DNA from: Planctomycetota bacterium
GTDB taxonomy: Bacteria > Planctomycetota > Planctomycetia > Pirellulales > PNKZ01
Assembly: GCA_017303535.1 (NCBI GenBank)
Contig: JAFLCO010000021.1
Location: 1-34,365, forward strand
DNA: 34,365 nucleotides
Direction: 5' to 3'
Both the position numbers and the translations under genes were made by a program. A model generated the notes under the pieces. The model was given only the letters and a program-made list of their open reading frames with translations, searched no databases and was not told the origin of the DNA. Positions 1 through 7,331 of this stretch are shown one piece after another (positions within the stretch are counted from its first letter, which is position 1; each line of letters begins with the position of its first letter).

Positions 1-2
1 AA

Positions 3-101
3 ATCCTTGCCGCCGTCTTCACCTACCAACTTCTTCTCGCCTACAATCGCCGCCGAAAGAAACATCACGCCCAAATCGCCTACATCCTCGACGGCCTCTA
101 A
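3..101 (+). CDS. C-terminal end of a membrane protein (5' end outside window)
   Basis: An open frame enters from the left edge and stops with TAA at 99-101, leaving 32 visible residues. They start with a hydrophobic stretch (ILAAVFTYQLLLAY), followed by a basic cluster (RRRKKHH) and a short end, AYILDGL. A final membrane helix with a positively charged cytoplasmic tail fits this pattern. Codon use is GC-rich as in the neighbouring genes. The family cannot be named from this fragment. Confidence 0.55.
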   Translation: MLAAVFTYQLLLAYNRRRKKHHAQIAYILDGL

Positions 102-780
102 TTCCCGGACGGCCTCAACGAGTTGTCGGGGCCACCCTTTGGTCGTCGACGCGCGCTGAAATAGCCCCGGTTCGGCTCCCTCGCCCCGTGCACGGTTTTG
201 AAGTTGCCGCACGCTCCGCCAACGGGGAGAGGGCGGGGGTGAGGGGGGCCGCGAAGGAAGAAGCACGAATGTCGAATGACGAAGTCAAAAACAACGGCGT
301 TCGTCATTCGGGCTTCGTCCTTCTTTCGTCACTCGAGCTTCGACATTCATCCTTCCCTCAACGGCCCCTCACCCTATCCCTCTCCCCCGATCACGTCTTG
401 CTATGACAAGCGTCGTGCCGGGGGCGAGGGGACCAAACCGGTTTGATTTGTGGTGACCTTGCCGTTGCGAATCGAACCCGGAGGGTTCTCAGACAACGAT
501 CTTTGTCGGTCGCGCCGCGTCTATTCCTCTCCCACTGGGAGAGGATGTCCGCAGGACAGGTGAGGGCCGCGCGGAATGACGGTTGGTGGTGAGTGGCTCT
601 TGGCGGTGATCGGATTCACGTCAAAGCATCTCCGTTGCCAACCTTTAGAAGACGCGTCCCTCATCCGGCCTTCGGCCACCTTCTCCCGGCGGGAGAAGGG
701 TTTAATCGGCGCCGTCCAATAAACCGACCTTCGCGCGCATCGTCTGCGTTAGAGCCCGCCCCTTCTTCGGAGTCTTCCCC
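102..780. other. Intergenic region with several REP-like hairpin repeats
   Basis: No convincing gene lies here. It contains GGGAGAGG/CCTCTCCC-type repeats near 216-248, 361-430, 524-570 and 659-703, several followed by the 'gtgaggg' tail that also appears around the mobile element at 22235 and 27823. An 11-bp inverted repeat CGAATGACGAA (273-283) / TTCGTCATTCG (300-310) forms a separate hairpin. The last bases hold the ribosome binding site of the sulfatase. Confidence 0.6.
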
Positions 781-2178
781 ATGCGCTCGTCGCTTCGCTG
801 CGTGTTGTCGCCCGCTTTCGCTCTGTTGGCAACCTTCGCGATTACCGCGCCGGCCGACTCCGCCGAGGCGCAGAACTCAAAAGATCGCCGGCCGAACATC
901 ATCTTGATCCTCGCCGACGACATCGGCATCCCGGGCATCGGCTGCTACGGCGGCAATCACAAGACGCCGAACATCGACGCGCTCGCTTCCGGCGGCATCC
1001 GCTTTACGCATGCTTACTCGCAGCCGCTCTGCGGGCCGACCCGGGCTACGATCATGTCGGGCAGTTACACCTTCCGCAACGGCGTGCTCACCAACGGGCA
1101 CGGCGCCGATTACAAGCCGAGCGATACGCCCTCGATCGCCAAGACCCTGAAGGCCGCGGGCTATGCGACCGCCGTCGCCGGCAAATGGGGCCAACTCGCG
1201 TACTTCAACACGCAGGAAGACGGCCGGGCCTGGGGCTACGACGAGTTTATGATCTGGAACCGCACCAACCCCGACGCCCAAGGCGAACGCTATTGGGATC
1301 CCGCCTACGTCCACAACGGTAAGCCTGTCGAGGCCGGCGACAAGTATGGGCCGGACCTGCTGCACGACTTCGTCATCGACTTTGCGCGGCGGCACAAAGA
1401 CGGTCCGTTCTTCGTCTACTACCCGACGCCCCTGATCCACGGCCCGATCTTGCACACGCCCGACAGCGCCACCAAAGCCAAGGGGGCCGAGAAAGGCAAG
1501 TCGGGTAACTACTACGAAGACAACATCGCCTACCTCGACAAGCTCGTAGGCAAGCTCGTGAGCGACCTCGATAAGGAAGGCCTCCGCGAGAACACGCTGA
1601 TCTGCTTCATGGGCGACAACGGCAGCACCGGCAACGGGCCGTTTCTGATCGAAGGCCGTCCGGTCGACGGAAAAAAAGGATCGATGCTCGAAGGAGGGAG
1701 CCGCGTCGCCTTGATCGCGAATTGGAAAGGGACGACGCCTGCGGGCAAGGTGTCGGGCGACATGGTCCACTGCGTCGATTTCTATGCGACTTTCGCAGAA
1801 TTGGCCGGAGCCACACTGCCGGCCGACGTGAAGTTCGACAGCCAGAGCTTCGCCCTGCAACTGCGCGGCCAGAGTGGAACGCCTCGTGAGAGCGTCTTCG
1901 TCCAACTCGGCGCCGAGTGGTGGGCCCGCAGCAAAGATTGGAAGCTCGACCAGAGCAGGCAGTTGTTCTCGATGAAGAACTCGCCGTGGGAGCAAATCCC
2001 GATCGCCGCCGATTCGACGGACTCCGCGGCCGCGGCGGCCCGCAAGCAACTGCAAGCCGCGCTCGACGAACTGGATCCGGCCGGCGGCAAGACGGGCGAC
2101 CGCAAGGGGATGAAAAAAGCCGGCAAGAAACCGGGCGCGAAGAAAGCCAAGAAGAAAGCAACGGCGAAGACGAGCTAG
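781..2178 (+). CDS. Secreted sulfatase (arylsulfatase family)
   Basis: A 465-aa protein of the type I sulfatase family, which hydrolyses sulfate esters, often from algal polysaccharides in planctomycetes. A signal peptide covers about residues 1-28. The metal-binding N-terminal Asp pair is in LADDIG (46-47). The signature CGPTR (84-88) matches CxPxR, in which Cys84 would be converted to formylglycine by a maturase. The later DNG (279-281) gives further metal ligands. The C-terminus from about residue 438 is an unusual Lys/Ala/Gly-rich tail that is probably disordered and may bind polyanions. ATG 781 has GGAG eight bases upstream. Substrate cannot be told from sequence. It stands alone between repeat-filled gaps, so no operon partner is evident. 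Confidence 0.93.
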   Translation: MRSSLRCVLSPAFALLATFAITAPADSAEAQNSKDRRPNIILILADDIGIPGIGCYGGNHKTPNIDALASGGIRFTHAYSQPLCGPTRATIMSGSYTFRNGVLTNGHGADYKPSDTPSIAKTLKAAGYATAVAGKWGQLAYFNTQEDGRAWGYDEFMIWNRTNPDAQGERYWDPAYVHNGKPVEAGDKYGPDLLHDFVIDFARRHKDGPFFVYYPTPLIHGPILHTPDSATKAKGAEKGKSGNYYEDNIAYLDKLVGKLVSDLDKEGLRENTLICFMGDNGSTGNGPFLIEGRPVDGKKGSMLEGGSRVALIANWKGTTPAGKVSGDMVHCVDFYATFAELAGATLPADVKFDSQSFALQLRGQSGTPRESVFVQLGAEWWARSKDWKLDQSRQLFSMKNSPWEQIPIAADSTDSAAAAARKQLQAALDELDPAGGKTGDRKGMKKAGKKPGAKKAKKKATAKTS

Positions 2179-2513
2179 GAGCTTGGAGCGTAGAGCGTAG
2201 AGCTCGGGGAGTCTCACTGTAGGGAACGCGCTGCGTGGCGTTCCGCCTTCTCCGTGCGCGAGAGCTGCGATTATTTGCTTCGGGAGACTGTGCCGATTTC
2301 CTTCTCCCCTTGCGGGAGCCTGTGTCTATTGCCTTCTCCCCTTGCGGGAGAAGGTGGCCCGCAGGGCCGGATGAGGGGTGCTCCGAGGTACCGACTGCGT
2401 AGAACGCCACGGAGGGCGATCCCCGACAATCGCGCGCAAAGTCAAGTCCGTTTTTGGCCATGCCGATTTCGGCGCGGGAATCAAGGGCGTTTTTGGCCGG
2501 CAATAGAATGATA

Positions 2514-2547
2514 TTTAGCCCCGGAGCTTGACTCCGGGATTCTTCCA
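2514..2547. repeat. Hairpin repeat, family A, copy 1
   Basis: The unit begins ATTTAGCC, forms the 7-bp stem CCCGGAG (2520-2526) / CTCCGGG (2532-2538) around loop CTTGA, and ends with TTCTTCC. A second copy lies at 15938-15971, with 30 of 34 positions identical. One pair of differences is compensatory in the stem (C-G here, G-C there), which points to selection on the hairpin. Confidence 0.75.
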
Positions 2548-2876
2548 GCCCGCGTTCGAGCGGAATGCCGCTTTATGCGAGATTCTCACGGCCGGCCAAA
2601 AACGGATTGGAATCGCCGGCCCGGATTTGGGATATTACGTGATGCGCCGCTCCGCGCTTTCGCGTCGCCGAAGCATTAGCCTCCGGCGAGCCGCCGGGGG
2701 CAATCGACGCCAATTCGCCGCGAAGCGCAACAAACACTTACTAGCCCCGCAACGCAAGCAAGGGGGCAATTCCACGTTTTGATCTCACGTTCCGTATCAC
2801 ATTCCGTCCGCATTGCCCCCGGCATGAAGTGCCGGGGGCTAAGGTCCGACTCTATGAATCACCATCGACTCCGACG

Positions 2877-2906
2877 GCGAGCCGGGAGTGTCAGCGACCG
2901 GAGTCT
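2877..2906 (+). repeat. 30-nt dispersed repeat, family B, copy 1
   Basis: The 30-nt sequence starting GCGAGCCGGGAG and ending GACCGGAGTCT recurs in inverse orientation at 17412-17441 with a single mismatch, 14.5 kb away. Both copies lie in intergenic DNA. Confidence 0.7.
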
Positions 2907-3023
2907 TGCGACGTCGGCAAGCAGGTCGGCTCCCTCATCCGCCGCTTCGCGGCATTCGTCTCCGGTAGGAGACGACAAACAACACTGGCTCCCTCAAGAG
3001 GGAGAAGGGAACCGAGTCGTCGT

Positions 3024-3239
3024 CGTAAGTCGCGCAGTCACTGTTGGACTTACGTCGATTTCCGGTTGTGCGCACGCGGACCAAAATGCGCACAAATTCG
3101 ACCGATTAGTGCGCGTCGGAGCGCTTACCAACAAGGGTTCGCACAAACTTCGCGAATCAGTGCGCAGTGCGCGGCGCGATTTGAAATCGAACGTCGACGT
3201 AAGTCGCGCAAGCGTTACGGCACTTACGGCGATTTCGCC
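3024..3239. repeat. Array of small hairpin repeats
   Basis: Two units begin CGTAAGTCGCGCA (3024-3036 and 3198-3210). Each forms a CGTAAGT/ACTTACG stem (right arms 3048-3054 and 3222-3228) and continues into CGATTTC. Between them are repeated GTGCGCA/TGCGCAC palindromes and two related units of the form GCACAAA-TTCG-AT-AGTGCGC. No coding signal explains the pattern. Confidence 0.5.
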
Positions 3240-3494
3240 TCCGCCAAGGCGAGCGGCCGGCGTGAGCCGGCCGGTGCGCGGATCGAGCAACTCAGGCGGC
3301 GACGTCGTGCGGAAAAGAAAGGCAACGCGAAATAGCCGAGCAAACGAAACAGGGGCCTTACGGCCCCCGCTCGCCTCGCCTCCGCTTGTGTTGCGGAACA
3401 GCGGAAAGTCGCGGGATTTTTCGGCGTCTTTCGGCGCTGCGGCGCTGGTACCATACGGCGACGGACGGCGGGCCAATTTGGGAAGGAGCGCGTG

Positions 3495-5462
3495 ATGCGA
3501 CGTTTCGCGGCGATCGGACAGTGGGCAATCATCGGACGGGCGGTGTTTGGCGTATGCGGTTGGGTCCTGCTCTTCGCGGCAGGCCTCGTTCCGGCGGCGA
3601 CGGCTCTGGCCCAGCGGCCGGTTTGGCAGGCGTTGCCGGAGGAAACTTTGGCCGTTGTGCGGGCCCCGGCACCGAAGGAGTTTTACGAGGCCCTGCGGTC
3701 GCGGACGAAATTCGGGGCCGTGGTGTTTGAGCCGCGGCGGCTCGAGGCCATCCAGGAACTGCTCGTCGCTGACGCTAAGGAAGACCTCGAAGCGATCGGC
3801 GCGCAGTTTCAGAAGCTCGGCCTGGAGCCCGCCGATCTGCTCGGCTTGGCCGACGGAGAAGTGGGGGCCGCCCTTTGGTTCGCCCCGCGCGAAGATAAAA
3901 CATCGACGATGTCGGCCGTGGTCTGGAGCCACTGCGGTGACGAAACGGCCGACAAACTGCTCGCGGCGCTGGAGCGGGCCGTCGACGAGCAGTTGAAAGC
4001 CGAACCTCCGGCGCGGCGCGACGACGTGGAACTCGCCGGCGTGAAGGTGCGGCATTTCATGTTGCCCAACTTCGTCGAGGCTCGCAACAACGCGACGTTC
4101 GGCATCGGCATCAAAAACGGAATGCCGCGCGGCAACTTCGATATCGCCGAGCGCAAAGACGGCGACGAGAAGAAACAAAATACGCTCAACGGTTACAACC
4201 ACGTGCTGGCGGCCAGGGCCGGCGACGCGCTGCTGATCTTCGGTACCTCGCCGCCTGCCGTTGACGGAGAGATGCCGGACGCCGCGGCCATTGAAGAGCA
4301 ACGACAACGTGGAACCGACGAGGCGCGCGGGCAACTGGCTCGATTACTTGAAGCGCGCACGGCGGCGGGAGAAAGCCCGGTCGAGCGGTGGTTGCAAACG
4401 CCGGGCTTGGCGGCGGCGCTGCCCGAGGGAGTGCCGCTGGTCGAGGCGGAGTTCAACTTACGGGCGATCGGACCGCTGTTGGACGAGCCGGACAAAAATG
4501 AGTTGTCGAAGCTCGTACAGGGACTGGGGCTCGCCGACTTGGGGCCGGCCGCTTATCGCATGGTGCTCGACGGCACGACGCTCCGCAGCGGATTCTTTCT
4601 CTCGGCGCCGCAGCCGCGCAAGGGTGTGCTCGCGCTCTTGGATCAGCCGGAATTGCCGCCGCAGCCGGCGGATTGGGTGGCCGGCGACGTGGTGGGCTAC
4701 CAGCACTACAGCATCGATCTGGGGAAGGCATACGACTTGATCGCGGAGATCGTGGCCGGGCAATCGCAGAAGGGGAAGGAGACGCTGCAGCAGATTGAGT
4801 TGCAGTCGCAGCAGATGTTGCAGACCGACCCGGCGACGCTGTTGTCGTCGCTGGGGACGAAGCACTCGATCGTCAGTTATTTGCCGACGGAACCGCTGAA
4901 GAAGGGAGACGACGCCGAGGAGAAAACGGCGGCGCAGAACACGACGGCCGTGGTGTGGCGCGTGACCGACGAAGCGCTCTGGCGGCGATTGATCGGCACG
5001 GCGGCGCTGGTTTCCGGGCAGCCTTTGCAGGAGGAGCAGGGTTTCAGCGGCTTGCGGCACGAGACGGAGCAAGCCAGCGGCGGTTGGTTCGTCGGGGACG
5101 GCAAGATGGTCTTGGCGCTCGGCAAAGGTGTGACGGAGCGGACGTTGGCGATGCTCCGAAATCCGCCGAAGACCGCCGATTCGCTGGCCGGCGGCGATCT
5201 GGCCCGACGGGCGGCGGAACTTGTGCCTCAGCAGCCCGGCCTGGCCTATGAAATCACCAACGGCCCGACGGCGCTAAAGTTTCTGAACCAGGCGGCGATG
5301 GAGATGCTCGCCGGTACGGAAGACGAGGCTTTGAAGAAATTGCGGGAGGTTTGGCCGACGCAGGAGGAATTGGACGGGGTGGTCGGGGTGAGCGCCTCGG
5401 CGAGTCGGGCGGATGGGAATGGTCTGACGCATGTGAGTGTTTCGGACCTTCCGGCACCGTAA
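3495..5462 (+). CDS. Secreted hypothetical protein, 655 aa
   Basis: I do not recognise the family. The N-terminus has a long hydrophobic signal or anchor (about residues 12-38, VFGVCGWVLLFAAGLVP...ATALA) followed by QRPVWQALPEETLAVVRAP, so the protein is probably exported or anchored. The rest is soluble, acidic and Ala/Leu/Glu-rich without obvious catalytic motifs. The style resembles large planctomycete secreted proteins whose mature part starts with an 'LPxxTLAVVR' strand. A GTG at 3492 also opens this frame, but GGAAGGAG at 3481-3488 is six bases from ATG 3495, which favours the ATG. It is a single gene with repeat-rich DNA on the left. Confidence 0.8.
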   Translation: MRRFAAIGQWAIIGRAVFGVCGWVLLFAAGLVPAATALAQRPVWQALPEETLAVVRAPAPKEFYEALRSRTKFGAVVFEPRRLEAIQELLVADAKEDLEAIGAQFQKLGLEPADLLGLADGEVGAALWFAPREDKTSTMSAVVWSHCGDETADKLLAALERAVDEQLKAEPPARRDDVELAGVKVRHFMLPNFVEARNNATFGIGIKNGMPRGNFDIAERKDGDEKKQNTLNGYNHVLAARAGDALLIFGTSPPAVDGEMPDAAAIEEQRQRGTDEARGQLARLLEARTAAGESPVERWLQTPGLAAALPEGVPLVEAEFNLRAIGPLLDEPDKNELSKLVQGLGLADLGPAAYRMVLDGTTLRSGFFLSAPQPRKGVLALLDQPELPPQPADWVAGDVVGYQHYSIDLGKAYDLIAEIVAGQSQKGKETLQQIELQSQQMLQTDPATLLSSLGTKHSIVSYLPTEPLKKGDDAEEKTAAQNTTAVVWRVTDEALWRRLIGTAALVSGQPLQEEQGFSGLRHETEQASGGWFVGDGKMVLALGKGVTERTLAMLRNPPKTADSLAGGDLARRAAELVPQQPGLAYEITNGPTALKFLNQAAMEMLAGTEDEALKKLREVWPTQEELDGVVGVSASASRADGNGLTHVSVSDLPAP

Positions 5463-5923
5463 TTTGCCGCAAAATTCGAGGTTTTTGAATGGGGGCGGCC
5501 GTCTCTGGGTATCGGACGGTTGCGGCGGCTCGAAAGACGACGCAGCCGCAAATTCGACAAATTCGGTAATTCAAGAAGATTGAGACGAATCGGAAGAATT
5601 TCCGAAATTCCCCCAATTATCAAAGTTGACACAATCGGAATAGTGGGTTATTTGTAGTCCTGTCAGACGACTGAGAAGCTTGCGGGTTCTATGGAACATG
5701 CGGGTTTTTCGGTCGCCTGAGTCGCAGCGAAGGTTCGGCACAACCGACGCAGCGGCGATGGGCTACGAGCGTCGTTCCTTCCGGGGTGAGAGCCGGTAGG
5801 AATGAACGGCAGACGTCTGGGGAGGCACACCCCCGTGTGACGTCGGATCCAGCCGGAAGCGCGTTTGACCGTCGTCGCCGAGAGCGACACGAGTTTGGAC
5901 GGCTTCATCTGCTGGAGAGAGAG
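5463..5923. other. Intergenic region, possible long leader of the pilin-like locus
   Basis: No gene is supported. Around 5626 there is TTGACA followed after 17 bases by TATTTG (5649-5654), a partial match to a housekeeping promoter. If used, it would give an unusually long leader to the genes starting at 5924 and 6202. The stretch 5660-5910 is GC-rich and able to fold, but matches no riboswitch I know. Confidence 0.35.
5626..5654 (+). promoter_or_regulatory. Possible sigma-70-type promoter
   Basis: A perfect TTGACA (5626-5631), 17-bp spacer and TATTTG (5649-5654) sit in a locally AT-rich patch after the 3495-5462 gene. The -10 box matches only partly, so this is tentative. Confidence 0.3.
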
Positions 5924-6130
5924 ATGATGACGACTGGAATCGTTCCGAGGACTTCTTCCTCAAGTGCCGTCGTCCGCGCGTCGAAAGTCGGCGCGGTCAT
6001 CACGGGGCACGCTGCGACCGAGGTCGCAACCATCCAAGGTGACGTCGGGTTCGCAGCGCGAGTTTTCCCAGGCACGGGCAGGCTCGGCGAAGACCCCGAT
6101 TTCGTACACGCTCGGCCGTCGTTCGGCTGA
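5924..6130 (+). CDS. Possible small ORF, 68 aa, unknown
   Basis: ATG at 5924 is preceded by a purine-rich ribosome binding site (GGAGAGAGAG, about 5911-5920). This nearly matches the one in front of the pilin-like gene at 6202, and both are preceded by a CTTCAT...CTGGAGAGAGA context. The predicted product (MMTTGIVPRTSSSSAVV...) has no membrane segment, motif or resemblance to the neighbouring pilin-like proteins. It could be a real small protein, a leader peptide, or a relic of a duplicated upstream region whose coding part has decayed. Confidence 0.3.
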   Translation: MMTTGIVPRTSSSSAVVRASKVGAVITGHAATEVATIQGDVGFAARVFPGTGRLGEDPDFVHARPSFG

Positions 6131-6201
6131 GCCGTCCGTTTTACCTCGACCGTGCGTTACGGGCGAGATGTCCGAGGTTCTTCATTTACTGGAGAGAGAA
6201 A

Positions 6202-6546
6202 ATGAAGGTTCTGAATCGTTTGTGGTCGGAAGAAGCCGGTGCGATCGTGTCGGCTGAAGTCATGTTGGTCATGTCGATCCTCGTGATCGGCGTCATCGTC
6301 GGCCTCGCCGCCGTCCGTGATTCGGTCATCACCGAACTCGCCGACGTGGCTCAAGCTCTGGCGAACGTCAACCAATCGTACTCGTTCGGTACGGCCAGCG
6401 GTCACCACTCGCTGTCGGGCGGCGGCGCGTTCATCGACTTGGTCGACTTCTGCGACACGTTGACGGCCACGACTGACGCCGGCAACTCGAAGTGCGTCTC
6501 GATCTGCACCGTCGCCGGTCCGGTCGCCGAAATCCCGGCTCCGTAG
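6202..6546 (+). CDS. Small pilin-like membrane protein, 114 aa
   Basis: The product begins MKVLNRLWSEEAG and runs into one hydrophobic helix (about residues 14-37, AIVSAEVMLVMSILVIGVIV). A conserved Gly13-x5-Glu19 stands at the helix start, recalling the prepilin cleavage region of Flp/type IVb pilins, although the Glu is one position later than usual. The C-terminal half has four Cys residues and Ser/Gly-rich turns. The first 80 residues are clearly paralogous to the N-terminus of the LRR protein at 7332-8513: both share LW, AVRD, TEL-DVA-AL, Q-SY, SGH and D--DFCD/DRCD. A strong GGAGAGAGA site precedes ATG 6202 and two strong hairpins follow the stop, so it is probably well expressed as a single gene. 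Pilin function is inferred. Confidence 0.8.
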   Translation: MKVLNRLWSEEAGAIVSAEVMLVMSILVIGVIVGLAAVRDSVITELADVAQALANVNQSYSFGTASGHHSLSGGGAFIDLVDFCDTLTATTDAGNSKCVSICTVAGPVAEIPAP

Positions 6547-6555
6547 TTCGATACT

Positions 6556-6583
6556 GCACGGCTTAATCTAACGACGGCCGTGC
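6556..6583 (+). terminator. Hairpin after pilin-like gene
   Basis: A 7-bp perfect stem GCACGGC (6556-6562) / GCCGTGC (6577-6583) starts nine bases after the stop of the 6202 gene. There is no T-run, so it may stabilise the mRNA end ahead of the stronger terminator at 6596. Confidence 0.5.
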
Positions 6584-6595
6584 AGCCAAGCTTCC

Positions 6596-6637
6596 GGGGG
6601 TCGAGAGAGCGAAACTTTCTCGGCCCCCTGTTTGTTG
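6596..6637 (+). terminator. Rho-independent terminator of pilin-like gene
   Basis: An 11-bp stem, GGGGGTCGAGA (6596-6606) with TCTCGGCCCCC (6618-6628) and one G-U pair, is followed by TGTTTGTTG. Confidence 0.8.
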
Positions 6638-6727
6638 AGCGGCGCGAAAACGCTGTCCGGTCGATTCTCTCGGATTTTCGAAGAGGTCGGCGGTCCGTAA
6701 CGCCGTCGATCGACTTCGTTCCGCAGG

Positions 6728-6766
6728 CCCTTTGAAGGTGCAAGCCTTCAAAGGGTCTTTGCATTT
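6728..6766 (+). terminator. Terminator-like hairpin
   Basis: A perfect 11-bp stem CCCTTTGAAGG (6728-6738) / CCTTCAAAGGG (6745-6755) with loop TGCAAG is followed by TCTTTGCATTT. No gene ends directly before it, so it may be a backup terminator for 6202 or mark an untranslated RNA. Confidence 0.6.
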
Positions 6767-6880
6767 AGGGGCTTTTAGGTTCAGGGTTCGGGGTTCAGGG
6801 CGCGCCGAGCGTTTCAGTAGAATGCGATAGTTCTCCAAGCGTACCGTGATCTGCTCCTTGCAATTTTGTCCGGCCGGCCC

Positions 6881-7138
6881 ATGAGCTATCTTTTCTGCAC
6901 CGTCGGCGGGTTTGTCGTTGGCTTTCTGGTTGCGGCCTTGCTACGCGGCAACAGGAGCGATGCCGCAGCGGGCGCCATGCAAGTGCGAGCGGCGGCCGAG
7001 CGGCTCGTCGCGGCCTGTCGCAAGCCGCCGGATGCCGAACTTGCGCGGGCGGCAAACGGTCAGGTCGCCGTCGATGCTCAAGCGTTTGAAGGCTTGGTTG
7101 AAGCGCTGGAAGTCGATCGTCGGCTGCGGAGCGAGTGA
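6881..7138 (+). CDS. Small membrane-anchored protein, 85 aa, unknown
   Basis: ATG 6881 opens a product with one N-terminal membrane helix (about residues 2-22, SYLFCTVGGFVVGFLVAALL), then a basic residue pair and an Ala/Arg/Glu-rich helical tail (VRAAAERLVAACRKPPDAELARAA). A TTG at 6866 could add five residues. I see no convincing ribosome binding site for either start. The topology suggests a single-pass protein with a cytoplasmic helical domain. No family is recognised. It converges with the LRR gene at 7332 and shares the terminator at 7170. Confidence 0.5.
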   Translation: MSYLFCTVGGFVVGFLVAALLRGNRSDAAAGAMQVRAAAERLVAACRKPPDAELARAANGQVAVDAQAFEGLVEALEVDRRLRSE

Positions 7139-7169
7139 CGATCGACCGGTCCGGTTTGATCCGGCGCAA

Positions 7170-7205
7170 TAAAAAACGGCGGCGGACTTTCGTCCGTCGC
7201 CGCCT
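7170..7205. terminator. Bidirectional terminator between convergent genes
   Basis: A long GC hairpin (GGCGGCGGAC with GTCCGTCGCCGCC, allowing a small bulge) has a six-A run on its left, which reads as a U-tract for the minus-strand LRR gene ending at 7332. Confidence 0.7.
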
Positions 7206-7331
7206 TAAGCACTGGACCCGGAGAGAGGTGAGTCCAGCGCCGTTTGATCCCTGCCGGCCGCCGGTCGAGTGGCACAATACCCGACCGGCGACCCGTTGAG
7301 AATTCTCCACCGGAGAGAGAAAGGAGAGAGA

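Larger units (their letters stand above)
2179..3494. other. 1.3-kb intergenic region packed with hairpin repeats
   Basis: Frames here are fragmentary and repeat-derived, and I support no gene. Contents in order: a gagcttggagcgtagagc-like low-complexity run just after the sulfatase stop; a tandem duplication of a CCTTCTCCCCTTGCGGGAG unit (about 2299-2317 and 2332-2350); a hairpin repeat at 2514-2547 with a relative at 15938-15971; a 10-bp hairpin GCCCCCGGCA/TGCCGGGGGC (2815-2839); a 30-nt dispersed repeat at 2877-2906; and an array of CGTAAGT/ACTTACG and GTGCGCA hairpins from 3020 to 3240. Confidence 0.6.

Noticed and set aside
102..780. CRISPR-like array in the repeat-rich gap
   Set aside because: Repeats differ in length and spacing and are REP-type hairpins; no regular spacers and no cas genes are present.
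877..2217. 446-aa open frame antisense to the sulfatase
   Set aside because: Arg/Val-rich shadow of a high-GC gene; the plus-strand frame has the full sulfatase motif set, signal peptide and ribosome binding site.
2994..4334. 446-aa minus-strand frame across 3495-4334
   Set aside because: Overlaps the secreted-protein gene in antisense and continues through the repeat array; composition is that of a shadow frame.
7078..7310. Coding frames in the gap around 7140-7331
   Set aside because: They overlap the bidirectional terminator and have no start signals.
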